From the NCBI RefSeq assembly GCF_009695875.1, contig NZ_VUNC01000006.1, positions 1 to 64,000 on the forward strand: a stretch of 64,000 bases of DNA, read 5' to 3'. The translations under genes and the position numbers were made by a program. The notes under the pieces are model-generated. The model ran no database searches, was not told the origin of the DNA, and saw only the letters and a program-made list of their open reading frames with translations. Origin of the DNA: Olsenella porci. GTDB taxonomy: Bacteria; Actinomycetota; Coriobacteriia; Coriobacteriales; Atopobiaceae. Shown here piece by piece: positions 8,721 through 17,078 of the stretch (positions are counted from its first letter, which is position 1; the number at the start of each line of letters is the position of its first letter).

Positions 8721-8760
8721 ATGGCAGCTTAGGTCCGAAGTGAGCACTTCCGCACGGGAG
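8721..8760. repeat. Nested palindrome family, partial copy
   Basis: ATGGCAG at 8721 followed by GAAGTGAGCACTTC (8738-8751). The left outer arm and the core are present, but the right outer arm (CTGCCA) is missing. Confidence 0.55.
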
Positions 8761-8839
8761 GATGCCCGACGCTGACCGGGTTCGCCCAGTGTTCCCCAGG
8801 TGGGGGACCCTTGGGACTTGTCCGCCTTCCAACTCTTGG

Positions 8840-8883
8840 TGGCAAGCTCCCGCCGCGAGCACTCACATCCGGAGTTCGCTGCC
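8840..8883. repeat. Nested palindrome family, full copy
   Basis: TGGCAAG outer arm, core GCGAGCACTCACATCCGG, then TTCGCTGCC outer arm. Same order and spacing as the copies at 8908, 16376, 16447, 31416 and 31488. Confidence 0.65.
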
Positions 8884-8907
8884 GGGAGATCCCCTCTCGG
8901 GGTTCAA

Positions 8908-8956
8908 ATGGCAGAGGGAGCCTGAAGTGAGCACTCACTTTGGGAACATACTGCCA
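8908..8956. repeat. Nested palindrome family, full copy
   Basis: ATGGCAG, core AAGTGAGCACTCACTT, then ACTGCCA. Inner arms AAGTGAG/CTCACTT and outer arms TGGCAG/CTGCCA are both complementary, giving a two-tier stem of about 49 bases. Confidence 0.7.
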
Positions 8957-9383
8957 GCATGTCTGCTGCGGAGGAGACCCGGTCCGCAACGCGACCCCAT
9001 CCCCGGCGGGAGGGAGCTCGATGAAGGAAGAGCGAGTCCAAGCGTGCGCGGAGTTGCAACTTGTTCGGATGGTAGGAAGCCCGTTGCATTCTGAGTCTAT
9101 CGATTTCCGGCCATGCCCCTTCTGGTTCGCTGCCGGATGTGCAGGGGAGGCCGCGCCAGAACGCGTCCGAGCGTGTACATTCGGGTCGGGTTTTAGTGGG
9201 ATGGAGCGCTTAACCGCCACGCCGCTCGGGACCGACAGCGCACGCCACGTGCGTGCGAATTCTCCCCCGCGGCATCCCCTTGCGCCTCGAACGCCCCCTC
9301 GTCCTCCCGCCCTTTGATATCCTGCGGTTGTGAGGAGGGGGGCGTTCTCGCCTCCGTCTTGGACGGCGTCGGGGGAGGAAGCT

Positions 9384-10349
9384 ATGGCAAGGCTCGATGG
9401 TGTGGGCGCCGCGTTCTGCGGTGGTGGGTTCCGCTCGTTTGCCGAGGTTGCCGCCATTGAGGACATGGAGCGCAACGACGTGCGCATAGCTGCCGCGGCG
9501 GGGACCTCCATGGGCTCGATGGTCGCGGTCCTCACTGCCGCGGGGCTCCCCTCCACCCGGATCGAGGAGCTCCTGGTGAAGATGGACCGTCGCGTGGTCG
9601 AGGACGGCTTCCTCAAGAACATGCAGTTCAAGGTCCTCAACATGGTCATGAGCAACGGCTTTTTGGATTCGGGCGTGATGGAGGGCTACGCCCGCGACAT
9701 CCTGGGTGAGGCGGGCGTGCTTCACATGGACGACCTCAAGATGCCCGTTGCCATCCCCGCCGTGGACATCACCTCGGGCCAGCTGTGCGTGTTCACCAAC
9801 GACCCCGAGCTGTTTGGTGACCCCAACGGCTCGTGGGCGTGCCTCACGGGAAACCTCGACCTTGCCAAGTGCGTCACCTGCTCCGCCTCGTACCCCCTTG
9901 CCGTCACGCCCACCCAGTACCTTGGCCGCACCTTCATGGACGGGGGCTGCCGCATGAACCTGCCCACCCCGCTCTTCGACCGAGGCTCGGTGGATGCCGT
10001 GGTGGGCGTGGGCCTCATCCGCTCCATGCACCCGCTCGAGTCGCCCGCCCCCATCGACATCGCCCGGCGGACCATGGCGTGCGGGGCCAACCAGCTCGAC
10101 CGCCTGTACTCCCAGGCCGCGGACGTCTATGTGAACCTCCCCGTCTCGGGTGACGACGCCTTTCAGGCGGGCACGGGGCGCCAGGTGATAGACGAGGCAC
10201 GCGCCATGCTTGCGTCGCATCCCGTCGACTGGTCGGCGGCGAGGCCGTCCGGGCTCACTGCCCTCAGGAGGGCGGCGCTCGATGCCCTGGCAAAGGTCAT
10301 GCGTCCCCAGGGGTCCGAGTGGCAGGAGGGACAGGCGTCCCGTTCGTAG
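9384..10349 (+). CDS. Patatin-like phospholipase
   Basis: Predicted Ser-Asp dyad lipid acyl hydrolase, 321 residues. The oxyanion loop GGGFRS lies near residues 12-17, the nucleophile elbow GTSMGS near 43-48, and the catalytic aspartate in MDGG near residue 190. There is no signal peptide, so it should act on cytoplasmic or inner-leaflet lipids. ATG 9384 has GGGGGAGGAAG immediately upstream; an in-frame extension to 9330 lacks similarity. It is followed after 105 bases by the serine dehydratase; whether they share a transcript is unclear. Confidence 0.9.
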   Translation: MARLDGVGAAFCGGGFRSFAEVAAIEDMERNDVRIAAAAGTSMGSMVAVLTAAGLPSTRIEELLVKMDRRVVEDGFLKNMQFKVLNMVMSNGFLDSGVMEGYARDILGEAGVLHMDDLKMPVAIPAVDITSGQLCVFTNDPELFGDPNGSWACLTGNLDLAKCVTCSASYPLAVTPTQYLGRTFMDGGCRMNLPTPLFDRGSVDAVVGVGLIRSMHPLESPAPIDIARRTMACGANQLDRLYSQAADVYVNLPVSGDDAFQAGTGRQVIDEARAMLASHPVDWSAARPSGLTALRRAALDALAKVMRPQGSEWQEGQASRS

Positions 10350-10454
10350 CGCCGGCGCCACCACGTGCCGGGGGAGAGGACCCGCGTCCGTCTCCGATGC
10401 CTCACCGTCCCGAAACAATCCCCTCCTACGCTGGTGGAAGACCGGGGAGGTGCC

Positions 10455-12077
10455 ATGAGGAGCTTTGGCCTGAGGGATGTCCTGGGACCCATCATGGTGG
10501 GGCCGTCGTCGTCGCACACGGCGGGTGCGCTCCGCATCGCGCAGATGGTGAGGGAGCTCCTGGACGCCCCGCCCGCCGAGGTCCGGTTCACGCTGTACGG
10601 GTCGTTTGCCCGCACGTACCAAGGCCACGGCACCGACCGCGCGCTGGTTGCCGGCATGCTGGGGCTCCACACGGACGACCTGCGCATTCGCGACTCCCTG
10701 CAGATGGCGCGCGACCAGGGGGTCACCGTATCGTTTCGGGCGGATCCCAAGTCGAGGGTCTCCCACCCCAACACCGTGGACGTGTGGGTGCGCGATGCCA
10801 ACGGCGACGAGCTGACGGCCCGGGGCGAGTCCATTGGCGGCGGTGCCGCGCGGCTGACGATGATCGACGGGCTGTCGGTGCAGATTACGGGAGAGTACAA
10901 CGCCCTCATACTCTACGAGCGGGACGTGCCGGGCGTGCTCGGCCACATCGCCGGCACGCTGGGAGAGGGCGGGGTCAACATTGGCTCGGTGTGGATGTAC
11001 CGCTCGCGCCGTGGGGGCGAGGCATTCAACGTGCTGGAGGTCGACGGCCCCGTGTCGCGGGAGGTGCGCGAGGCGATCCTCGCGAGCCCGGACATCAGCC
11101 GCATGCGGTTCGTCCCCGCGGACGGGCTGGGTCGCGCCCCCGACGCAGAGGGGCTGGGCGAGCCCGCGATGGGTCCGGACGAGGCGGAGGCCCTGCTCCC
11201 AACGGTGGACTTTGAGGACGCGTCGCAGCTCCTCTTGCATGCGGAGGCGCATGGGCGCACCCTTGGGCAGTCGTTCATGGCGCGCGAGGAGGTGTGCGAG
11301 GCCATGCACGGTCGTCCCGTCGCTGCCGCCGAGCGCTACCTGGACCGGGTGCTGAACGTGATGCGCGAGTCCGCGTACGGGCCGTTGGATGGCGAGGTTC
11401 GCACCATGGGTGGCCTCATCGGCGGCGAGTCGCGTGCCCTGTCGGGGCTTGCAAGCGGGGGAGACGCGCTTGCCGGCGGGGTGGACGCCCGCGCGGCGAC
11501 GCTCGCGATGGCGGTGCTCGAGACCAACGCCTCCATGGGGCGCATCGTCGCCGCCCCGACGGCAGGGTCGTCGGGCGTGGTGCCCGGCGTCCTTCTCGCC
11601 ATCGACGAGGCGGTTCATCCGGGGCGAGAGGAGATGCGCGACGCCCTTGCCTGCGCCGCGGCGGTGGGGTTCGTGGTCAGTCGAAACGCCACGGTCGCGG
11701 GAGCAGAGGGCGGCTGCCAGGCGGAGGTGGGCACCGCGAGCGCCATGGCGGCGGCAGCGGCTGCCCGCCTGATGGGTGCCGGCCCGCGAGCGTGCCTGGA
11801 TGCGGCGGCGATTGCCCTGGGCAACCTTCTGGGCCTTGCTTGCGACCCGGTGCGGGGCCTCGTGGAGGAGCCGTGCCAGAAGCGCAACGCCGCCGCGGCG
11901 GCGAACGCCCTCGCCTGCGCCCGCATGGCAGTCGCGGGCGTGAGGTCGATCGCGCCCTTTGACGAGGTGGTCCAGGCTGCCAAGCGCGTGGGGGCATCCC
12001 TTCCCATGGAGCTGCGCGAGACTGCCCTGGGCGGGATCGCCGCCTGCCCCAGCTGCCGTGGGTGCGCCCTGGGCTAG
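10455..12077 (+). CDS. sdaA: Single-chain iron-sulphur L-serine dehydratase with ACT domain
   Basis: Converts L-serine to pyruvate and ammonia using a [4Fe-4S] cluster. The 540-residue chain has a beta domain (GPIMVGPSSSHTAG near 11-24), an ACT domain at about 148-222 (YERDVPGVLGHIAGTLG), a linker, then the alpha catalytic domain from about 250. Candidate cluster ligands are C421 (EGGCQAE), C463 (CDPVRG) and C474 (EEPCQKRN). The C-terminus CPSCRGCALG supplies a tail cysteine as in the tail-in-mouth enzymes. Firmicute ACT-type enzymes usually have separate beta and alpha chains; here they are fused. ATG 10455 follows GGGGAGG. Its last four bases overlap the convergent LysR gene, leaving no room for a terminator. 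Confidence 0.92.
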   Translation: MRSFGLRDVLGPIMVGPSSSHTAGALRIAQMVRELLDAPPAEVRFTLYGSFARTYQGHGTDRALVAGMLGLHTDDLRIRDSLQMARDQGVTVSFRADPKSRVSHPNTVDVWVRDANGDELTARGESIGGGAARLTMIDGLSVQITGEYNALILYERDVPGVLGHIAGTLGEGGVNIGSVWMYRSRRGGEAFNVLEVDGPVSREVREAILASPDISRMRFVPADGLGRAPDAEGLGEPAMGPDEAEALLPTVDFEDASQLLLHAEAHGRTLGQSFMAREEVCEAMHGRPVAAAERYLDRVLNVMRESAYGPLDGEVRTMGGLIGGESRALSGLASGGDALAGGVDARAATLAMAVLETNASMGRIVAAPTAGSSGVVPGVLLAIDEAVHPGREEMRDALACAAAVGFVVSRNATVAGAEGGCQAEVGTASAMAAAAAARLMGAGPRACLDAAAIALGNLLGLACDPVRGLVEEPCQKRNAAAAANALACARMAVAGVRSIAPFDEVVQAAKRVGASLPMELRETALGGIAACPSCRGCALG

Positions 12078-12952
12078 GCCGTGGCGTCGCCCCTCTCCCC
12101 AAAGATGAACTCGGCGAAGCCGCGCGACGCCACGGGGAGCGTGTCCCACGCCGACCACGCCAGGGCGATGTTCCTGCTGGGACGCTCCGCGATGGGGCGA
12201 ACCTCCACCCCCGTCGCATAACCCTCGAGCATGGTGGTGTAGAGGATCGAGACTCCCAGGCCCTCGCGAACCATGGCGAGGATGGAGTAGTCGTCGGTAA
12301 CCTCGTAGCGGATGCGCGGGACCAGCGAGAGCTTGTGGAACGACGAGAGTGCCACGCTCACCTGGCCCTCGTCCAGCAGGATGATCGGCTCCCTTGCCAG
12401 CTGGGCCAGGGTCACCTCGTCCCGGGCGGCGAGGGGGTGGCCCTGGGGCAGGACCGCCATCATGGTGTCGGTCGCCACGGTGCGGCAGGGCAGGCCCTCC
12501 GAGTAGTCGCCGTTCAGGAAGCCGATGTCCACCTTTCCCTCGGCGACCCACTCGGCGATGCTCGTGTACTCGCCCTGACGGAGCACGAAGCGCACGTCGG
12601 GGTGCAGCCCCTCAAACCGGTGCATGAGCGGCGGCAGGATCTTTCGGCTCACGCTCGAGAAGGTACCCACGCGGATGGTGGCACCCATTAGGCCGGCGAC
12701 CTCCTGCCTGCGACGGTCGAGCTCCTCCTCCGCCTGCGCCACCGCGCGGATGTTGGGCATGAACGTCTCGCCGTCCCTGGTGAGCGAGAGGGAGCCCCGC
12801 CTGCGGTCGAGCAGGGTCACCCCCAGCTCCGACTCCAGCGAGTGCACGGTCTGGCTCACGGCGCTCTGCGTGTACCCAAGCTCCCTTGCCGCCTGGGTGA
12901 AGCTGCCCGTCTCCACCACCGCGCAGAAGACCTGGCAGCGCGACATCCTCAT
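12074..12952 (-). CDS. LysR-family transcription regulator
   Basis: 292 residues: N-terminal winged HTH (SFTQAARELGYTQSAVSQTVHSLE at about 17-40 by family position) and a LysR substrate-binding domain from about residue 90. Divergent from azlCD with a 125-base gap containing ATTAG-N5-CTAAT, so it most likely controls azlCD and itself, with an amino acid as probable co-inducer. ATG 12952 has GGGAGG upstream; a second ATG two codons in is also possible. It overlaps the 3' end of the convergent serine dehydratase by four bases. Confidence 0.92.
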   Translation of the reverse strand: MRMSRCQVFCAVVETGSFTQAARELGYTQSAVSQTVHSLESELGVTLLDRRRGSLSLTRDGETFMPNIRAVAQAEEELDRRRQEVAGLMGATIRVGTFSSVSRKILPPLMHRFEGLHPDVRFVLRQGEYTSIAEWVAEGKVDIGFLNGDYSEGLPCRTVATDTMMAVLPQGHPLAARDEVTLAQLAREPIILLDEGQVSVALSSFHKLSLVPRIRYEVTDDYSILAMVREGLGVSILYTTMLEGYATGVEVRPIAERPSRNIALAWSAWDTLPVASRGFAEFIFGERGDATA

Positions 12953-12976
12953 GGCGGACCTCCCTCACGTGCATTC

Positions 12977-12991
12977 ATTAGGGTTACTAAT
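12977..12991. promoter_or_regulatory. LysR-type operator candidate between lysR and azlC
   Basis: ATTAG at 12977-12981 and CTAAT at 12987-12991 form a 15-base palindrome of the T-N11-A class bound by LysR proteins. ACTAATCG is repeated directly at 12986 and 13016. The surrounding DNA is the most A+T-rich stretch in the neighbourhood, as expected for back-to-back promoters. Confidence 0.55.
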
Positions 12992-13077
12992 CGAATCATA
13001 AAATACATTCGTTTAACTAATCGCTCCCGCGATGCTATCAAAGAAGTCACAGGGTGTTTACGGCGTGGGGAGCAGAC

Positions 13078-13944
13078 GTGGGACAGGCGAGTATTGCAAC
13101 AACCATGACAGGTGCCGAGGGTGCTTCCCGCGGGGGTGTGGGGGAGTGGACTGCCCCGTTCCGCGAGGGGCTCGCCGCCGGCCTCCCCATAGCGCTGGGG
13201 TACCTCGCCGTGTCGTTCTCGCTCGGCATCGCGGCGAAGATGGCCGGTCTGAGCCTTGGGCAGGGCGTGCTGGTCAGCTTCCTCTGCAACGCGTCGGCAG
13301 GCGAGTACGCAGGGTTCACGCTGGTGGCGGCGCATGCGGGATACCTCGAGCTCGCCGCGATGATGCTCGTGGCAAATGCCCGCTACCTGCTTATGGGGTG
13401 CGTCCTGTCGCAGCGGTTCTCGAGCAACACGCCGCTCTGGATGCGCGCGCTCATCGCCTTCGACAACACCGACGAGATCTTCGCCGTAAACATCGCCCAG
13501 AGGGGAGACGTGCGGCCCGCCCGTGCCCTGGGGACCATGGTCCTGCCCCTTATTGGATGGGCCGGTGGCGCGGCCCTCGGCATGATCGTCGGCAGCGTCC
13601 TCCCCAGCCTGGTGGTGCAGGCGCTGAGCGTCTCGCTCTTTGGCATGTTCCTCGCGGTCATCATCCCGCCCGCGCGTGAGAACCACGTGGTCGCCGGGGT
13701 CGTTGCCGTGAGCTTTGCGGCCAGCCTTGCCGCCTCCGTGACACCGTTGGTCTCGGGCCTCTCTGAGGGCGTCCGCACCATCCTCCTGACGGTGGGGATT
13801 GCGGCCGCTGCCGCCGCACTGTACCCCGTTCCGGACGAGGAGGGCGAGACGCGCGAGGACGTCCCCGCCGATTCCGTCGATGGGCGGCAGCCCGCGTTCG
13901 AGCCCGTCGCCCTGTCCTCCGCCACGACCGCGGTGGAGGCGTAG
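13078..13944 (+). CDS. azlC: AzlC-family branched-chain amino acid permease
   Basis: Large subunit of an AzlCD exporter, 288 residues with seven to eight hydrophobic segments, starting with the conserved region FREGLAAGLPIALGYLAVSF. AzlCD pairs export branched-chain amino acids or their toxic analogues. I choose GTG 13078, preceded by GGGGAG; ATG 13105 is an alternative without a clear ribosome site. The acidic tail after the last helix is longer than usual. Followed after one base by azlD and divergent from its likely LysR regulator. Confidence 0.9.
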   Translation: MGQASIATTMTGAEGASRGGVGEWTAPFREGLAAGLPIALGYLAVSFSLGIAAKMAGLSLGQGVLVSFLCNASAGEYAGFTLVAAHAGYLELAAMMLVANARYLLMGCVLSQRFSSNTPLWMRALIAFDNTDEIFAVNIAQRGDVRPARALGTMVLPLIGWAGGAALGMIVGSVLPSLVVQALSVSLFGMFLAVIIPPARENHVVAGVVAVSFAASLAASVTPLVSGLSEGVRTILLTVGIAAAAAALYPVPDEEGETREDVPADSVDGRQPAFEPVALSSATTAVEA

Positions 13945-13945
13945 C

Positions 13946-14260
13946 ATGGGCGCGACCGGCTGGGCCTACGTCGCCATCATGGCAGGCGTGACGTTTGCGA
14001 CCAGGGCGCTTCCTGCCACGCTCATCAGGCGGAGGATCACGAGCCCGTTCCTGCGCTCTTTTCTCTATTACGTGCCCTACGTCACCCTTGCGGTCATGAC
14101 GTTCCCGGCGATCCTCGGTGCCACGGGCGTTCCTGTTGCCGGTGCGGTCACACTCGTCGTGGGTATTGCCCTCTCGTGGATGGGCGCCGGCCTGTTTGCC
14201 GTGTCGGGCGCCTGCTGCGCCTCGGTCCTCGCGGTCACGCTGCTGGTACAGGCGCTCTAG
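13946..14260 (+). CDS. azlD: AzlD-family small permease subunit
   Basis: 104-residue membrane protein with three to four hydrophobic segments and the AzlD hallmarks ATRALPATLIRRR near the N-terminus and FLYYVPYVTLAVMTFP in the middle. It begins one base after the azlC stop, so the two are co-translated and should form the exporter together. Confidence 0.9.
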   Translation: MGATGWAYVAIMAGVTFATRALPATLIRRRITSPFLRSFLYYVPYVTLAVMTFPAILGATGVPVAGAVTLVVGIALSWMGAGLFAVSGACCASVLAVTLLVQAL

Positions 14261-14534
14261 GCCTGGCGTCGCCGTAATGCTGCCACCCCAGCCGTCTGAC
14301 GTCTTGGGAGTGTGCTCCCCCTGGCGGGACGCCCGGAATGCCATGGGGATTGGCATGGGGGGCGGTCCGTCGCACCTCTCCCCAAGGAACCTAGATATAC
14401 AATAAAACCCACTATGATTCTCCGGCGTCCGACGGATGGGCCTCGCCCTCGCCTGACGGCGGTCTCCGTGCCATCGCCTACGTGATGCCACGGTGGAAGG
14501 GGCCCCGCGAAGGGCGGGGGAGAGGGGATGTGCC

Positions 14535-15698
14535 ATGAGGTTCTCGAAGAGGCTCGACCTGTTTGGAGACGAGGTGTTCGCCGCCCTCAACGTCAGGCGC
14601 CGCGAGCTCGAGGCCAAGGGGCGCGAGGTATACGACCTTTCGGTGGGCACGCCGGACTTCGCCCCAGACCAGCGCCTGATTGACGCGATGGTCAAGAGCG
14701 CGAGCGACCCCGAGAACTGGAAGTACTCGCTTCACGATCGCGATGAGCTTGACAAGGCGGTCTGCGACTACTATCGCCGTCGCTACGGCGTCGAGGGCAT
14801 CACGCCCGACATGGTCATGAGCTGCCACGGCACCCAGGAAGGCATGGGCTTTGTGTGTCAGGCGCTCGTGGACCCGGGCGACACGGTGCTGGTCCCCGAC
14901 CCGTGCTATCCGCTGTTCCGCACGGCGAGCCTGCTCGCGGGCGCCAAGCTGGCGTTCTACCCGCTCAGTGCCGAGCACGACTTTCTGCCCTACGTCGAGG
15001 GCATCCCCGACGACGTCGCGGACGCCGCGCGCTACATGGTGGTCTCGCTCCCCGCCAACCCCGTGGGCTCCGTGGGGACCCCGGAGGTCTATCGCCAGAT
15101 CATCGACTTCGCCAAGGCGCACGACATCGTGATCATCCACGACAACGCCTACTCTGACATCGTGTTTGACACCGAGGAGCCGGGTGGCTCGTTCCTCGCG
15201 TACGAGGGCGCCCGCGAGGTTGGCGTTGAGTTCCTCTCGCTCTCCAAGTCCTTCGACGTCACCGGCGTCAGGCTGAGCTTCCTGGTTGGCCGCCCCGACA
15301 TCGTCGCCGCCGCGAAGAAGCTGCATGGGCAGCTTGACTACGGCATGTTCTTCCCCGAGCAGGACGTTGCGATCGCCGCGCTCACCGGTCCTCTCGACGG
15401 AGTCGAGCGCCAGCGCATGCTCTACCAGGAGCGCCGCGACGCGCTGTGCGACGCGCTCGAGGGCATTGGCTGGGAGCGTCCCAACGCGCACGGCTCCATG
15501 TTCGTGTGGGCGCGCATCCCGGGCGGGCGTATGGACTCGGTCGACTTCACGCTCGAGCTCATGGAGAAGTCCGGCGTCATCGTCACCCCCGGCGCCAGCT
15601 TTGGTCCCGCCGGCGAGGGCTTTGTGCGTATGGCCCTGGTGATGCCGCCCGAGCGGCTGCGCCTTGCGGTCTCCAAGATTCACGAGGCTGGTTTCTAG
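14535..15698 (+). CDS. Class I/II PLP-dependent aminotransferase
   Basis: 387-residue fold-type I aminotransferase related to the aspartate and LL-diaminopimelate groups. The PLP lysine lies in SLSKSFDVTG, the cofactor aspartate/tyrosine region in IHDNAYSDIVFD, and the carboxylate-binding arginine in GFVRMAL near the C-terminus. ATG 14535 follows GAGAGGGGA. Transamination partners cannot be fixed from sequence; relatives act on aspartate, aromatic amino acids, alanine or diaminopimelate. It lies 275 bases after azlD; an A+T-rich patch near 14394 (ATATACAAT) may hold its promoter. Confidence 0.9.
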   Translation: MRFSKRLDLFGDEVFAALNVRRRELEAKGREVYDLSVGTPDFAPDQRLIDAMVKSASDPENWKYSLHDRDELDKAVCDYYRRRYGVEGITPDMVMSCHGTQEGMGFVCQALVDPGDTVLVPDPCYPLFRTASLLAGAKLAFYPLSAEHDFLPYVEGIPDDVADAARYMVVSLPANPVGSVGTPEVYRQIIDFAKAHDIVIIHDNAYSDIVFDTEEPGGSFLAYEGAREVGVEFLSLSKSFDVTGVRLSFLVGRPDIVAAAKKLHGQLDYGMFFPEQDVAIAALTGPLDGVERQRMLYQERRDALCDALEGIGWERPNAHGSMFVWARIPGGRMDSVDFTLELMEKSGVIVTPGASFGPAGEGFVRMALVMPPERLRLAVSKIHEAGF

Positions 15699-15905
15699 GG
15701 GTCGGTCGCCACTCGTGGCTGCGTCGATGTCGCCTAACAATCCCTTGGAGACGCGCGCTGGTACGCCACCAGCGGTTTCATGAGGCATCGGAAGGGCCAC
15801 TTTGGGTCGCGTCCCGCTTGAGGTGGATGTCGGGGGTGATCCCACTCTCTTCTCCTCGCTCAAGCTGGCGTCCCACCATGAGGCGCCCAAGCAAGAACAT
15901 CAAGG

Positions 15906-15944
15906 AAGCCGGGGCCATGGGCAAGATGTCCGTGGCCCCGGCTT
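15906..15944. terminator. Strong GC hairpin
   Basis: AAGCCGGGGCCA pairs perfectly with TGGCCCCGGCTT across a 15-base loop, followed on the plus strand by CGTCTTGTCC. Likely terminator, but over 200 bases after the aminotransferase stop. Confidence 0.6.
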
Positions 15945-16258
15945 CGTCTTGTCCAGTTCCGCTCCCTGTGGCGGATAGCCTGGATGTGGTTGCCCGGCCT
16001 GCAACGAAAGGCCGGGGCACCTCTCGGTTGCGGAGGCGAGCTGCAGCACGTGCCCCGCCTCCCGCGCTGCCGTCTCCCCCCATGGGTTCTGTTCTGGGGC
16101 CTCACCAGCCAGTCAGACCGTGGGCCTTCGACGTTGACCATGGGAGTGCGCCCTCAATGGTCAAAGGGGGGCCTCTGCCAGCGGATCTCCCGTTAATCGT
16201 GCCTTGCCTGCTCCTGATTTCTCTCGAGCCCTGCATGTCTGGCATCAAGGGTTAAACC

Positions 16259-16285
16259 ATGGCAGTGGAAGCCTGATATGAGCGG
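16259..16285. repeat. Nested palindrome family, left-half copy
   Basis: ATGGCAGTGGAAGCCTGATA then TGAGCG matches the left half of the full copies and stops at the centre of symmetry. Confidence 0.5.
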
Positions 16286-16375
16286 GTCGGCTGGTGAGTT
16301 CTCATCGGGGTGTGTGGTTAGCTCCAGTGTTTCAGCAGGTAGAGGGGTCGAGGGGACATCGCCCGCCCTGGAGCG

Positions 16376-16423
16376 TGGCAGCGTCTTCCCGATATAGGCA
16401 CTCACGTCGGGCGCTTGCTGCCA
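16376..16423. repeat. Nested palindrome family, full copy
   Basis: TGGCAG outer arm, CCCGATATAG and CACTCACGTCGGG inner arms, CTGCCA outer arm. The inner CCCGA/TCGGG and outer TGGCAG/CTGCCA pairs are both intact. Confidence 0.7.
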
Positions 16424-16446
16424 TTTGGCCATCATTCCGGACATGA

Positions 16447-16514
16447 TTGGCGGCGGGAGACGGATATGAGTGCTCACATCGGGAGTTTGCTGACAATGTT
16501 GGAAGTTTGATGTC
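16447..16514. repeat. Nested palindrome family, full copy with TTTGATGT tail
   Basis: TTGGCGG, then GATATGAGTGCTCACATC, then TTTGCTGACAA, continuing into a GAAGTTTGATGT tail. The tail links this family to the direct repeats at 677 and 771. Confidence 0.65.
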
Positions 16515-16861
16515 CGAGCGCGCCGCTGATCGCGAAGGCGTGCCGAAGAGGCCGTGCCTATCACGGGCAGGAAGGCCATCGGAAGTCAGAGAAGTGAGGA
16601 GTCGGGGCCAGGTTGAGCGGGCCCGAAATCGGGGTGGGCTTGCCCCGGGGCCCGTCTGCTCGGCCCGCGCCACCCGCCGACGGTCGCACTACGCCAGAAA
16701 GCGCGTCCCGCGTGTACACGCGCCATGGGATTTCCGACATGGGCCCGACCGTCGCGGCGAGTCGGCAGGGGCTTACCGTCCGCTTACCATCGGCTTGCCA
16801 AGGGCCCGTTACACTCGCGCAAAGGGCCGCCTACGGGCGGACGACCGAGCGGAGGTGCCAT

Positions 16862-17062
16862 ATGGGAACGTCGGCGCAGGGAGGGGGCGGAGGCATTGCC
16901 GTCCCCGTGGTGATCGTGGCGGTTTACGTTGCTCTGTGCATTCTGGGCGCAGTGGTCGGAGGGCCGTTCGGAGAGTTCTGGGGCGGGGCCGCGCCCTGGG
17001 TTGCGGTCGGGCTCGCCCTGGCGATGGCCGCCGCGTGGTGGCCATCCCGCAAGGGGCGCTAG
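16862..17062 (+). CDS. Small two-helix membrane protein, unknown function
   Basis: 66-residue predicted membrane protein. After a Gly-rich start come two hydrophobic segments, about residues 12-32 and 40-58, ending in a basic WWPSRKGR tail that should face the cytoplasm. ATG 16862 has GCGGAGGTG upstream, and the frame ends 17 bases before the convergent trmL. I recognise no family. Supporting evidence is the ribosome site plus membrane-protein composition; it could still be a chance frame. Confidence 0.55.
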   Translation: MGTSAQGGGGGIAVPVVIVAVYVALCILGAVVGGPFGEFWGGAAPWVAVGLALAMAAAWWPSRKGR

Positions 17063-17078
17063 CGGCACGGGACCGGTG

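Larger units (their letters stand above)
8155..9383. repeat. 1.2 kb intergenic region with several repeat families
   Basis: No coding sequence recognised between the ClC and patatin genes. It contains a TCAAAGAA box near 8405, the tandem GCGTTTA palindromes at 8526-8635, and three members of the nested palindrome family: a partial copy at 8721-8760 and fuller copies at 8840-8883 and 8908-8956. Each class also occurs elsewhere in the window in gaps between genes. Confidence 0.7.
15699..16861. repeat. 1.16 kb intergenic region with hairpin and nested palindromes
   Basis: No credible gene. Contents in order: a strong hairpin at 15906-15944; a second GC-rich inverted stretch near 15992-16018 (CGGCCT/AGGCCG); a left-half nested palindrome at 16259-16285; full copies at 16376-16423 and 16447-16496; and a TTTGATGT tail to 16514 matching the repeats at 677 and 771. 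The last 300 bases show nothing recognisable except the ribosome site of the small membrane protein. Confidence 0.65.

Noticed and set aside
9210-12551. A very long open frame (over 1100 codons) on the minus strand opposite the patatin and serine dehydratase genes
   Set aside because: It is the antisense shadow of two well-supported plus-strand genes in high-G+C DNA; the translation is Arg/His/Gly-rich and shows no domain.
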